A DNA stretch of 64,000 bases, taken from Dictyostelium firmibasis. Its lineage: Eukaryota; Evosea; Eumycetozoa; Dictyosteliales; Dictyosteliaceae. Position numbers and translations under genes: made by a program. The notes below the pieces were generated by a model that saw only the letters and a program-made list of their open reading frames with translations, was not told the origin of the DNA and made no database searches. The DNA lies in contig CM069767.1 of the NCBI GenBank assembly GCA_036169595.1, positions 3,800,001-3,864,000 of the forward strand. The letters run 5' to 3'. This document shows, piece after piece, positions 13,159 through 26,306 of this stretch (position 1 is its first letter; the number at the start of each line of letters is the position of its first letter).

Positions 13159-15501
13159 TTAAATAAAAGATTTATTAAAAAATAATGAACTGCAACTAAT
13201 TTTAACGATGTCAGATAGAAAAGTAAAGATATAGCTATGAAAGACTTCTTTTGGAAGTATTAAATCATCTTTGAAAACCCAATGATGATTTGGATTGTTG
13301 TGAATATATTTAAATATTTCTAATGAACCATGAAGGGAAGCATAATAGAGTATCCATTTTGCTCTTTGAGAATTATTTGTTGATAGAATGATTTCAATTG
13401 ATTTTAAATCTGATCTATAGCATACATCATTAAAGGTTGCATGTTCATTTAATTCCTTTGATAAATCAATTACACAACCATTTTCATAATAGTTGAAAAG
13501 TATTAAATTATTTAATCTTCCTTCTTTTAAAAAGAAATTTAATTTTAAAGGATCATTTAAAATTCTAAAACATTTATTTCTTTCATTCTCATCAATTTGA
13601 TTAAAATCCTTTATAACATTATTGGTGTCGTTTGGATTAAATTGATTACTATGATAATTATTGTAAGAATCTATATTTATTGAATGATCTATATAATAAA
13701 TTTTTAATTTCTCTCTAAAGTCATTGATATTTTCAATTACATAATCGACGACATCATCATTGAAAACTCTATAACCAATATCAAATTTTGAAAATGATTT
13801 TTCATACTCTAGTGGATATTTTGATTTAAAATAACTAATCAATTGAACATTATCGAAAATATCTGAAAAATTTAAAACGTCAAAGTATTTTATACTAATT
13901 AGAAAGTCCAACATTTGAGGTGATTTTGGATATGAGCCTTTGGGTGGAGTTAAGTTAAATTCAATGAATGTTGAGTATAATAATTCCATTAATTCCTTTG
14001 CTACATCATATAGAATTAAATCTTTCCAAATTGAATTCAATGATAAGTCTATTTGATATGAATCACTTTTTTTTGATTGGTTCTTAAAATCATTTAATAT
14101 ACCAAATAAAATTTTAATTTTTCTATCTTTATTTATATAGGAATTTGAAAATATAAAACTTCTTTCTCTTTCAGTTACTAAATATTTTGAATATTGATAT
14201 TCTTTATTTGAAATAATCATATTACCACTAATTTTATCATCAGTTTTGAACATTATAAAATAATAGAGATAATTTTGAAAAGTTTTTGTTGTTAAAAATG
14301 GTATTATCATTTTAAATAAATTTGAAATCATTTCATTAATTGAAGTATCAATTAACCCAATATCAATATTACCAACTAATTTCTCTAATAGATTTAATTG
14401 TTTGAATTTTTTTTTATAATCTTGTAGTTGTTCAATTGATAATGAAAAGTAATCTTCATTTAAATATTCATTTAAACTTTTATCAGGTATTAAACAATCA
14501 CTGGGGGTATAAGGTAATGGCTTTTTCTTAGTACTAAGAATTTCTTTTTTAATTTTAAACCAATGATTTTTTGAAAAGTTTACATATGAAATTGTAAAAC
14601 ATGAGTTTAATAAATCATTTAATTTTGAATCCACAACAGAGTAGTTGATTTTATAGTCTTCAATTGATTTTAATAATTTTATAGATGGTGGTTGAATGTT
14701 TAATGTATTTATTAAAAAATCAATCTTTTTATCAATATTACTAAATATTATTTTACTATTATATTTATTTTTGTTGTTGTTATTGTGTTCTATAATATCA
14801 TCATTGATGTGAAATAATATTGATTTCCAAATTTTTTCAAAATTTGATTTATCAATTTTAACTTTATTTGTTGATATTAAATATAATGATACATTGAATG
14901 ATTCTACATTTATAGAATAGATAAAATCGTCATCATTTGGTTTATGTAAACAATAATCTTCCACAATTATTGAAAGTGCGACATGATTATCATAATCTAT
15001 TAATCTATCAATGAATAATTGTTTTTGTTGGCTTGATTGAATTTCTTTTTCTTTTTTAGTTAATTTTTTTTCTGAAAAAACCTCCATATTATTATATTCA
15101 TATAAATTTAATAGTAATTCATTTATAAAATAATTGTAATAGTTTTTAAATAATAATCTATAAAAAACTCTATCAGATTTTAGTGGTTCATCAACATTGA
15201 AAACTGAATGAACTATTGCTTTTGAACCTCTAGTACATTGATCACTAAATTGAAAAAATGATAAACCTTCTTCACCTTTTTCAATTTTTTCCTTTAATAA
15301 TGAATAGTATTTACGTTTTATCATCCATTTAACACTTTTAATTTCGTCATATCTATAATACCCGAATCTAAAGTGTACCCCTAAAAATGATATTATACGT
15401 TTAAATAAAACTACATTTCTAATTACTTTCCAAAATAAAATTTCATTTTTTTCATCTCCAATATTAAGTTTTAAATAACTATTGGAGTTGTATATATTCA
15501 T
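13159..15501 (-). CDS. Dictyostelid paralogue-family protein with F-box-like N-terminal module (copy 1)
   Basis: Single exon, 780 residues, paralogous to the next gene (15889-18162). It has no named domain that I can assign with confidence. The N-terminal module, FWKVIRNVVLFKRIISFL followed by a Tyr-rich stretch and VKWMIKRKYYSLLKEK, is a dictyostelid pattern seen in front of ankyrin-type or FNIP repeats and may be F-box-like. The middle is Asn/Lys/Ile-rich and helical. The C-terminal segment (SIEIILSTNN...AKWILYYASLHGSLEIFKYIHNN) resembles degenerate ankyrin repeats. There is no signal peptide or TM. A function cannot be given; adaptor-type protein binding is the most that can be inferred. 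Confidence 0.75.
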   Translation of the reverse strand: MNIYNSNSYLKLNIGDEKNEILFWKVIRNVVLFKRIISFLGVHFRFGYYRYDEIKSVKWMIKRKYYSLLKEKIEKGEEGLSFFQFSDQCTRGSKAIVHSVFNVDEPLKSDRVFYRLLFKNYYNYFINELLLNLYEYNNMEVFSEKKLTKKEKEIQSSQQKQLFIDRLIDYDNHVALSIIVEDYCLHKPNDDDFIYSINVESFNVSLYLISTNKVKIDKSNFEKIWKSILFHINDDIIEHNNNNKNKYNSKIIFSNIDKKIDFLINTLNIQPPSIKLLKSIEDYKINYSVVDSKLNDLLNSCFTISYVNFSKNHWFKIKKEILSTKKKPLPYTPSDCLIPDKSLNEYLNEDYFSLSIEQLQDYKKKFKQLNLLEKLVGNIDIGLIDTSINEMISNLFKMIIPFLTTKTFQNYLYYFIMFKTDDKISGNMIISNKEYQYSKYLVTERERSFIFSNSYINKDRKIKILFGILNDFKNQSKKSDSYQIDLSLNSIWKDLILYDVAKELMELLYSTFIEFNLTPPKGSYPKSPQMLDFLISIKYFDVLNFSDIFDNVQLISYFKSKYPLEYEKSFSKFDIGYRVFNDDVVDYVIENINDFREKLKIYYIDHSINIDSYNNYHSNQFNPNDTNNVIKDFNQIDENERNKCFRILNDPLKLNFFLKEGRLNNLILFNYYENGCVIDLSKELNEHATFNDVCYRSDLKSIEIILSTNNSQRAKWILYYASLHGSLEIFKYIHNNPNHHWVFKDDLILPKEVFHSYIFTFLSDIVKISCSSLFFNKSFI

Positions 15502-15528
15502 TCTTTTAAATGTATGGCAATAAAAAAG

Positions 15529-15560
<32 letters not shown>

Positions 15561-15857
15561 ATTTTAAATAAAAAAAATATGTTTTGTTAAAAAAAAAAAA
15601 AAAAAGAAGGAAATAAAAAAGATTTTTAATCTTTGAAGATTTTTATTCCAAAAAAGTTATTTGAAAAAAATTCAAAATGTGTTAAAAAATTTTTTTTGAA
15701 AAAAAAATATTTTATTTAGATTTGTGTAACCCACAAAATACTAAAGATCTCAGACATTTTAAAATATTTATTTAAACAATGATTACTTATTAAATAGCAA
15801 AATGATTGACTCTTGGTTTTATTTTTTTAAAGTTTTTATATTTTTATTTAAAATGTA

Positions 15858-15888
<31 letters not shown>
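15502..15888. other. Intergenic between the two tandem paralogues
   Basis: 387 bp, A/T-rich, with A runs just upstream of copy 1 and just downstream of copy 2. A slightly less A/T-rich core lies at 15720-15800. I see no coding frame or RNA signal. Confidence 0.6.
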
Positions 15889-15890
<2 letters not shown>

Positions 15891-18162
15891 AAGATATAAT
15901 TTTAGTAAATTTTATATCATATCTAATCTTTCCAATATTTGATAAAAAATCAAAAATATTTGAATGACAAATTTCTTCAGGGAAAATTTTTTCATTAAAT
16001 ATCCATTGATGTTTAGGGTTGTTGTAAATGTATTTAAAGATTTCAATTGCACCGAATATAGAGGCATAGTATAAAACCTTTGAGATAGTTGGAAGACTTT
16101 TTGTTGATAACACCTTATCTATTGAATTTAAATCACGTCTAAAACATATCACCTGAATAATTATACCTCCTTGACTTGAAATATCAAGAGTACCATCAAA
16201 ATAATACTTGAAAACCACAGATCCTCTTTCTCTAAAATAGCATCTTAACTTATCAGTATTATTAATGATATTTAAATTTGATTCTTCATCAAGAGGATCT
16301 TTATTATAAAATCTTGATGAAATAATACTATCATTGAGATGATCAAATAATTTCCCTTTAAATTGATCATAGTTATCAATGATGAATTGAATTCTATCAT
16401 TGTCATAGTAGGTATATGTGATTTTATAGTTTGAAAATGAATTATTATAATCCAATGGATAATTTGACTTGAAATGGCCTAGTAAATGGATCGAATAAAA
16501 AAGTAAATTTATATCAATAATTTTATGATATCCTTTACCATATAAATAATCAAACATTTCAGTTGATTTCACTTTATTGAAAAAATTTGAACTAAACCAA
16601 ATATCAATAAAGTTTTTATTTGATTTTTTTAATTCTTTATACAAGATATCTACCAATGTAATATGTGAATCAAATGAAATAAAATCATCCCATAAATCTG
16701 TTAACTTTTGACAATCGTCACTCTTTGAATTGCTTCTAAAATAATTTAATAAATCATTTAATATAATGATTTGTTTATCTAAAAACTTTATTGATTTAAA
16801 ACCAAATATTAATTCTCTTTCTTCTCTACTTATTATAAATTTATAGAATTGATTGTCTAATGATTGCGATGATGATGGACTATTACTTTTAAATATTACT
16901 AAATAATATAAATAGTTAAAAAAATTAAATGAGTCACTTGTAAAAGGTATAATCATTTTTAATAAATTTGATATCATTTGATTAATATTATTATTATTAT
17001 TATTATCTTTAGAAAAGTCAATAATATCATTAACATTATTTGATAAAATATCAAAATCTTGAAATATTTTTTTATATTGTTCTAGTTGTAGCATTGTCAT
17101 TGAATAAAATTCTTCACTTAAATATTGATCAACTGTTATGTCTGGTGCCATATAACCATCTATTGTTGAAATACTTGTTTTTGAAATCTCTTTTTTCTTT
17201 TTTTCCCAAAAATCATTTGTAAACTTTAAATAACAAATAGAAAAACAAGAATCTAATAAAGTTTTTAAAGTTGATCTACCAACTTGAAAATTTATTTGAT
17301 AATCTAAATATTTAAATAGTTTTGATGGTATCTCTAATTTTAAAGTATTCAATAGATAATCAATCTTTTTATCAATACCATTATCAGTATAAATAGTTTT
17401 ATTATTATTATTATTATTTTTGTTGTTTAAGTTATTATTTTTTGAAATTTGAATAAGGTCTCTATTTTGATTATCTTGTGACTTTATTAATATTGATTTC
17501 CAAATCTTTTCATTATTTGATTTATTAATTATAACTTTATCATTTGAAATTAAATAATTTACAATATTAAAAGAATAACAATTAATTGATTCAATTAAAT
17601 CGTTATCATTTGGTATATGTAATTTATATTCATCTACTATTATTGAATATGCAATTAAATTTTTATATAATATTAGTTTATTTAAAAATGACCTTTTTTG
17701 TAAAATTCTTTGATTTTCAATTTTTTTTTTATTAATTGGTTTATTTTTATTAAAACTACTAGTAATACTATCAATAAAATCAAAATTTCCTAATAGTTGT
17801 TCTTTAATAAAATGATTATAATAATTTTTAAATAAATTCCTGTAGAATTGAATATCTGATTTTAATGGCTCCTCTAATTGAAATATTGAAAGAGATTCAT
17901 ACCTAGAATCTCTTTGAGCATTATGTTGAAAAAATGAAAGATCTTGATCATTTCTTTCTACTTTTTCTTTAAGTAAAAATAAATATTTATTTTTAATCAT
18001 CCATTTTACATCTTTAATTTCATCATATCCATATTTTTCATACCTAAACTTTGAACTTAAAAAAGATAATATATGTTTAAATAAAAAAATATTTTTAATT
18101 ATTTTCCAAAATTTTATTTCATTGTTATAATTATTATTATTATTATAATTATTATTATTCAT
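15889..18162 (-). CDS. Dictyostelid paralogue-family protein with F-box-like N-terminal module (copy 2)
   Basis: Single exon, 757 residues. It aligns along nearly its full length with the protein at 13159-15501, by eye about 40-50% identical in the N-terminal 230 residues: FWKIIKNIFLFKHILSFL, YDEIKDVKWMIKNKY, EEPLKSDIQFYRNLFKNYYN, AYSIIVDEYKLHIPNDNDL, and KIWKSIL in both. The C-terminal part again has an ankyrin-like helix pair (VLYYASIFGAIEIFKYIYNN). The same strand and adjacency indicate tandem duplication, now well diverged. Asn runs differ between the copies. Function unknown. Both copies lack stops or frame breaks, so both are probably functional. Confidence 0.75.
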
Positions 18163-18384
18163 TTTTATTTTTTTTTAAATTTTTTAAAATAAAAAAAAAA
18201 AAAAAAAAATTTAGTTAAAAAAAAAAAAAAAAAAAAAAAATTAAAAAATTTTAATTTTATCAATTCAAAGAATGTTTTTAACCAAACTAAAAAAAAAAAA
18301 AATCTATTTATATTTTTTATTGAATTAAATAAGAAAAAATTAATTTTATTATTTATTTATTTTTTTTTTTTTTTTGTAATAAAA

Positions 18385-21106
18385 TTATTGGGTAAAAGAT
18401 TTTAATAAGATTGGAATACCATAACAAATACAACTACCACCTACTAAATATTTCCAATCACAAGATTTACGAGCAAATGAAATTGCTAAACTAATATCTA
18501 TAGATAATGGTTTAGTTGAATTTGTTTTTAAATCAAAGAACCATTTGTTTAAGAACGATTTGGTTAGACGATCACAATCAGAGGTAGGAACATCATAAAT
18601 GTTACCAATAACTGTTTTACTACCAGCTAAAAGGAAATCAAGGATAACACCAGTTGGTTCGAATTCACCTTGTTCTTCAAGGTGACCACTTTTACAACCC
18701 ATTAAAACGGAGACACCACATTTCTCCAATTTTTGAATACGATCACCTCTAAAGTATTGCTCACCACTACCATGACCCATATAAAAGAAAACATCATGAT
18801 TCTCTAAAGCTTGTTTATATTGATGTTTAGAAGGAACCGCTCCAACCAAACCATCCCATTCTGGGAATTTCTTTTTAAAGTATGGTGCAAAATAGTTTTC
18901 TGTCTCCTTTAAACCACCACTTGGATTCAAAAGATAGTATAGACTCTTTGGATCAATGATTGGCATAACTTTACTGAATTGATTAGAATGTTGATCATAA
19001 CAAAGATATCTTTGAAAAGTGAATGATGGTAATCTATACAATGACATTTGATTCAATGGTGCCAATGATTCAAATGGTATACAATGCAAAAACTTATCAA
19101 CAATCAATACTATTGGTTGTCTCTCTTGATTTAAAAATAAATTTAAATTATTTTGTTTAATATTTGCTGGTGTAGTTGGTGATATTGTTGATAATACTAA
19201 TGGTACTGTTGAGTTTTTACCAGTTAAATTTTCATTTACTGTTATTATTGCTTCACAACTACTATTACTACTACTACCAACACTATTACTATTTATACTT
19301 GTTGTGGTAGTAGAAGGTGAACTATTATATTGTGGATAACATTTTGAAACCTCTGAAGATATTAAATTATAAATTTCAAGAATAGATTGAAAATTTGGGT
19401 GACCTTCCAATGTTGCTGCTGTTTTATCTAAACTTGGATATTCCATTAACTCAATAATACCATCTGTTAGTGCTCTTTGACTAAGAATTGGGAAACCATA
19501 AAATATACAATCGAATAAAATATTATCAAACTTTTTAATTATTGTTGTTGTTGATGATGATATTGATGATGATGATCTCTTATTTGATGTTGTATTGGTT
19601 GTATTATTATTAGAATTATTATTAGTTTCAATAAACAATTGATTATTTAAAATTTGCATTAATGAATCTTTAGTTTGATTGTATTTATCTTTTGTTATTG
19701 GGTTTGTTAATGAACCAATTAATAAAGTTTTCCAAGGACCTAAGATAGTATCAACCATATCCAAAACCTTACTAATTTCAAATTCCAATGTTTTTCTTTT
19801 ACAAAACCAAGCTCTTTTACTATCAGTTGTTTCATTTGGTGAATTCTCTTTATTATTAAATAAATTTTCACTTTCAATGATTCTTATATTACCTCTAATT
19901 TTATCCATCATATTAAATTTAATATTATTGTCTTCTCTATTACCTATTGAACTACTACTACTTCTTCTTAATTCATTAGTTTTTGAGAACAAGTTATTTC
20001 CATATTTTGTTTCATTATCAGTATCATCATCATCATTATCAGTACTATCGTAATCACTATTATAATTATTATTATTATTTTCAAATTCTTCACCTTCTTC
20101 CAATTCTAATTCCATGTCTTCTTCGTCTTCATTATCATTATCATTATAATTATAATAAGCAAATTCGTCATCAGTTTCAGTATCGTCAGAATCTTTATTT
20201 TTAAGATTATTAATCTCTTCAATTAATGCCGTATTAAATGCATTTGAAATGGTTGGTATTTTTGACCTAACCAAGATTGGTGATTGATTTGCCACTATTT
20301 TACAAATGATTAAATGATCATTTTCACATGTTAAACTGCAAGTTGACCAATCTACAGGTAATTCAGTACTATAAATCTTTTTCAATTTATTTGAGAATGA
20401 AATATCACCTAATTGACTTGGTATTTCAATGCCACCATTCCAAGAAAATAATGATTCTTTAACTTTTATAAATTGATCTTTATTACTATTATTAGAGTTT
20501 GTCGATTTCTTTTCAGATTTTTGATGATGTAAAATTGATTGCATATCATGTTTTGATTTAATACCTATTGAAAGATTAATGAAATGACAAGTAACATATG
20601 GTAATAATTGACCAGTGGTTAAAGCAAGATATTTACAACAAGAGGTATTCAATTTAATTATATTATATTTTCCAACACGTTCAAATGAACTTAACAATAA
20701 TTCACGTGCTGATGAAATTGATGGATGAACTTTAAAATTATTTACACTAATAGTTCTTGACCAAATCTTTTCCTTGTAATCATCATCAACACTTAAATAA
20801 TAGGCTCTACCAAGATGAAATTCTAAAATTGATAATGTTATATCATGACAATATCTACCACTACCACCACTACCACCACTACCACCACTACCACCACTAC
20901 TATTACCACTATTAACAACATTCGCACCATCCTTTGATTGAATTAATTGTTCCAATGATTCAATTGCTAAATCATATTTGTTCTGTGAAATTAATAATTT
21001 GGCTAATTTTCCTTTAATTCTTAATTCAAAAGAAGATAAGTGATTCTTTATTTCTTCAACACCTTTATCGCCCTTATCATTATTATTTAATGTTTCTTGT
21101 TGTTGA

Positions 21107-21182
<76 letters not shown>

Positions 21183-23588
21183 GATTTATTGCAGAAATTG
21201 ATTTTGAAGATAATAGTTTGATTAATCTTGCTTCTTTTGGAGTTGAATCATTGGTAATATTTAAAAGATTATTAAATTTAGTGAGTAATTGATTTTCATC
21301 ATTGTAAAGGTTATTAATTAATGATAGTGATCTATTATAATGATCTGATGATTTTGAAATTAATAATTGTTTACGATGTAAATCACCTAATAACATATTT
21401 GATAATATCATTGGCTTTTGAAGTGATGGTTCAATAATTAATGATTTATTATTATTACTGTTTGAAACTGAATGACGTGATATTAAAAATAATACTAAAT
21501 CTAAATTAATTTTACTATCAACATAATTTTGTTTTGAATAAAATAATTCACCAATTTCGGCCAAAAATTCACAAGTAACCTTGATGGAACCATAAATTAT
21601 ACCAATTAATAAACCACGTTCATAAAAATATTGAGCTTCCTTTGGTCTACCTCTAAGTTCGAATATACTTGAAATATGTAATAAAGAATCTAAGCATATC
21701 TTTAATGATGCCCATTTACTTGTAGTTGTAACTGGTAACATACTAATCTCTTTTGTTGTTGTCGTTGTTGTTGTTGAGTTATTATCATTTGTTGGTGTTG
21801 TTGAACTATTATTATTTTCATTATTTCCTCCTGTTTGTTGTTTTTGTTGTTGTTGTTGTTTTAATTCTTTTTTTTGTTCTTTTAATAAATCTAAAGATTC
21901 CATTGGCATAGCAGTGAAAATACATTGAATTAATTTATCTGAAACTACAAAAGCCATTGCAGAATTTGTTTGAGATACATAAATATTTGAAACTATTTTT
22001 GAGATTTTCATAAACAAAGATATATCGAAACATTTGTAATTGGTTTCAATTTGTTTTAAACATTGGTCATATAATTTTATAATTTCATTACAAATCGAAT
22101 CATTGGAAGAGAATAAACAATATTGTAACTCATAATAATGAATTTGATAATGTAACTGAAATAAGTCCAATTTTTCTTGAACCAAAATCGATTGATAGGA
22201 TTTAATCAATTGATCATTCAATTGTAAATAATGTTTAGATTGACCAGTATTATTCATTTCCAAATAATGAGAACTAATTAAATTGTAACATTTGGAAATC
22301 TCTGTCAAATAGCATAATGAACCATTACTAAATAAACATTTCACTAAACCAATCACTAATTTCAATGTAAATATTGAACTAATAAAATCACCTTCAAAGC
22401 TATAAATATCACTCATACTATACAATAATGAAATTGTTGTATGTGGTGATATAAATGATTTTAAATTATCTTTAATCCATTGTGGTTGTTCTGTATTTGA
22501 ATTTATATTTAATTTTAATGATGATTCAGGTTGTTTCTTTAATGATTCTAATAATTTACTCCAAAGATTTAAAGAAAGTTTAAACTCTTTACTAATTATA
22601 CTATTCTCTGAACCAATGGGTGATCTAAATCTATTTTGATCTGTTGATTTTATAAAATTACAAATTGAAGTTGTTGAACTATATCTAAATAATGATGTTG
22701 TATCTGAACCACTACCTGAGCCACTACCACCACTACCAATATTATCATTACCAGCTATGGTGGATGTTAAATTTTGTTGTTTAATTCTTTCATTTGATAA
22801 ATAATTTAAAATATCTTTACATTGATTTTGATGAATTTCAACATGAGTGATAGCTCTCCAAAAGTGAACTTTTGCCAACTCATTATAGATTGCAGATTCA
22901 AATGGTTTATCTTCCTCAAGATCTTGAGATTTAATTAAATCAATAGATTGTTGAAAAATGAATTCAATATCCTGTTTCATTGGATTCCAAAATCTTAAAA
23001 CCTTTGCTTTCTCCATTAAGAATCTACCATGAAGTATTGGATGTTTATCACTTGTTAAACTATTTAAAATCTTATCAATCTGTACATATAATAATTGATG
23101 ACCATTTGATTCTGTAATGATATGATTAAAATTTAATAATGTCATATCAAATAATTGTATCTTAAACTCCAAATCACAATTATTACCTATACTACTATTA
23201 TCAACAATATCATTTATAAATGAAATTCCTGTAAATTTAGGTTGAATATATCCTCCATCACTTCTTTTATTCTTGAGATTATTATTATTATCATTATTAT
23301 TATTGGGTGGCTTGTTAATTAAATTTTCATTTATTTCATTAAATAAATAAAGTTGAGTTAAAGCCAATTGTCTTAAAATCTCTTGAATTGAACGACGTTT
23401 AGAAGAATTACCATTATGAATTACCTCTGTAAATGATTTCTTTTCCTTTAAGAATGCTTTAATTGATTCAACAGAGAATTGGTGAGCCTTTAAATAATTT
23501 TTTAATTTCAAATAAACTTGTGATAAATAAAAATAACTTGATGACAATGAATCATAATATTGCTCAATAATTTGAATATTATTATTAC

Positions 23589-23630
<42 letters not shown>

Positions 23631-24345
23631 TATTATTATTATTGTTATTATTATTGTTATTGTTATTATTAAATTTACTTTGAATTAATTTATTTAATAT
23701 TATTATGGAACTTTCTAAATAAAATAAAGATGATTTGTAATCATGTGGTATGGTAAGTTTAAAATAATGAGTACCAATATTATAGAAAAATGTTGATAAA
23801 TCTTCCAAACCACTACTAGTGATACCCGATGAACTGTTACCAATAATTGAATATTCCAAAGATATTGTTAGTAAATCTCTATTGATATCATTAAATTGTG
23901 ATTTAAAATCCTGTGGTATTAAACCTTGAAACCTTTTGAAATGTTCATACAATGAATAGGTATAAGATTTTAAAAAGTCATCAATATAGATTAAGCTAGA
24001 TGGTTGCATTTGATTCGATGTTAATAATGTACCGTTTTGATTGAAAGTTTGAATCCATTTTATAATTAATGATGGCATTAATAAATAATATTGATTGAAT
24101 AGTTGAATTTGTGAATTCAATTCGTTTCTGTATAATTTCTCTTTATGTTTTGAAACTATACCAATTTCAATTAAATTTTGTAACAATAATCCCAACAATT
24201 TAAAATATATAAATTTACTATCAACTCTTTGTTGTGATTGTGAATTATCAACATGAAATTCTGTATTCATTAATGCTTTCTCTGTTAATTGATGAATTGA
24301 GATTAATAATCTATTTAATTCTTTTTCAATATCTGTCATTTCATA

Positions 24346-24378
<33 letters not shown>

Positions 24379-25864
24379 GTTATTATTATTATAATATTTA
24401 ATTCTATTTGATAATGTTACAGCTCTACTTGTCCAACTATATAATTGTGTTATTACTAACTCTGTTGAATAATATTTTATGATCTCTTTATTCTCTTTTT
24501 TCTTTTTAATATATTCACTTGTAATTTCATTAATTTCGTTTAATAAACTTAAATTTTTCTAAAATTAAAGACATTAATATTTATTTTTAACTATTATTAT
24601 TAATTATTATTAAATACATACGGAATCATTTGCCCAAATTGAAATAATTGATAAAGAAGCAATAAAAATTGGGTCCATTGAAATTTGTAATGACATATAT
24701 GGCAATAAATTTATTTTTATAATATTTATAATATCTTGAATTAATTTCCAACAATTTATTTCTATTTAGAAATGAAAAAAAAAAAAAATATTAATTATTA
24801 TAATAAAAATAATGATAATAATAAAATTATAATAATAATAATAAATTAATAAAACATACCAAGTTGATAGTTCTTTTTTTGAATTGCTAATAAAAAATTT
24901 AAAAGTCTATCAAAGAATTTTGAAGGATTATTTGTTTTTGAAAGTGATTTCCATGCTATAAAATTACAGTGGTACATTATTGTATTATCAAATTCACTAT
25001 TATTACTATTACTATTATATTTTTGAAGTATATAAACTGATCTATTATAAAATTTAATAAATAAAGCATCATGATAAATATTTGGTTTATCAGCTACTTG
25101 AAATCTATAATCAAACCAATGTTTATAAGTTTCAATGAAATGTTCATCAAAATCTAATGATTGAGAATCTGTGGAAGAGTTTTGTTGCTTTTGTTGTTTT
25201 TGTTGTTGTTGTTGATAGTAATATTGTAATACTTTCAAATCTTCAAAACATTGAAGCTTTATAAACGTTGCATGAATCGATGTCTTTTCGAAATAATCAG
25301 CTTCATTTTCTGTATAGGTTTTTTGAACCTCTGGTAAAAGTTGAAGGAATTCAGACATTGATTCAATGGCTTTCATTAGTTGTTTCTGTTCAGCGTAAAC
25401 ACCACCAATCAATAACCATTTCTTATGTAAAGAACATGAATTACGTGTAATACTCCATTGTGATAATTTTCGAAGTAACATTAATGCAGATTCTATTACA
25501 ATCGATAATCCTTCTTTATATTGTAAAGTCCTCTTTGTAAATAATTCATTTAAAACTTTTGCTATTCTATCTAAATTTAAATTTAATGTTTTTGGGTCTC
25601 TTTTTTACGAATTAATATATGTTTATAAACATAAAAAAAATAATAAAATTAATATCAATTCGAAGGAAAAACATTGTAGAAAATAATATAATCCTAATTA
25701 TATAATTACCTTTTAACATTTATTAATTCGTCACACATTATATTTAATGAATCTAAAATATCAGTTTGGAGTTTATCATAATCATTTTTTTGAGAAAATA
25801 ATAATTTTTGAAAGTCTTCTTTATTTTCAAATATAGAAAGAATTTGTTCAGCAGAAAATGTCAT
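18385..25864 (-). CDS. Separase (cohesin-cleaving cysteine protease, peptidase C50)
   Basis: Five exons: 25864-25710, 25599-24860, 24761-24622 and 24558-18385 after merging the last two coding blocks into one continuous exon (so four joined segments), about 2402 residues. The long N-terminal part is helical and TPR-like. Low-complexity Gln (about 21099-21183), Asn and Gly/Ser inserts interrupt it, and an acidic EDEEDMELELEEGEEF linker precedes the protease half. The C-terminal protease domain has the catalytic dyad: His2274 in FFYMGHGSGEQY and Cys2300 in SVLMGCKSG, 26 residues apart as in human separase. Separase cleaves the kleisin SCC1/RAD21 at anaphase onset and is held by securin and Cdk1-cyclin B. 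An E2F-like site lies 192 bp upstream of the start codon. ELRR at about 1874-1877 fits the (D/E)xxR separase site. Confidence 0.93.
21099..21183. repeat. (CAA)n array coding poly-Gln in separase
   Basis: About 28 consecutive CAA codons on the minus strand, followed by a His and three more Gln, inside the helical N-terminal region. Confidence 0.95.
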
Positions 25865-26306
25865 TTTTTTTTTTTTATTAATGTGCAATATTTTATTTAG
25901 ACATTCAATTTGATTTTTTATTATATTTTAAAATATATTTGTTTGTGTTTCTGTAAATGAAATAATATTTTTCTTTTTATTGGTGTAGTGAATATAAAAT
26001 AAAAAAAAAAATAAAAAAAATAAAAAATTTGGGTAAAAAAAAAAGAAAAAAAAAAATGGCGCCAAATTATATATGTTTATATTTAACAATATGTGTATCA
26101 TTTTTTGGTGTTTATTTCATTATTTTTGGTTTTGGGAGTATAAATATTTCTTTTTTAAAATTTTTTTTTTTTTTATTTATTTTGTTTTTGTGTTTTTCTT
26201 GTTTTGATTTATTATTTGATTTGTTTGAATTATTTTGCTGTTTGATTTTGTTTTGTTTTTTTTTTTTGATGTTATTGACAATGCAAATATGGGTGTGATT
26301 TCACTT
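25865..26306. other. Intergenic, separase promoter / TFIIA 3' flank
   Basis: 442 bp. It contains the E2F-like site at 26056-26065 (separate entry). A hydrophobic Phe/Leu/Cys-rich open frame on the plus strand at about 26056-26298 overlaps TFIIA-flanking T-rich DNA and is not taken as a gene. Confidence 0.6.
26056..26065 (-). promoter_or_regulatory. Candidate E2F site in the separase promoter
   Basis: TTTGGCGCCA on the minus strand, 192 bp 5' of the separase ATG. It matches the E2F consensus TTTSSCGC, and GGCGCC is a striking word in such A/T-rich DNA. Dictyostelium has E2F and retinoblastoma-like (RblA) proteins that control S-phase and mitotic genes. Binding here is inferred. Confidence 0.45.

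Noticed and set aside
26029-26298. Hydrophobic plus-strand open frame of 89 codons
   Set aside because: Phe/Leu/Cys low complexity from T-rich intergenic DNA; it overlaps the separase promoter and the TFIIA 3' flank and has no homology I recognise.
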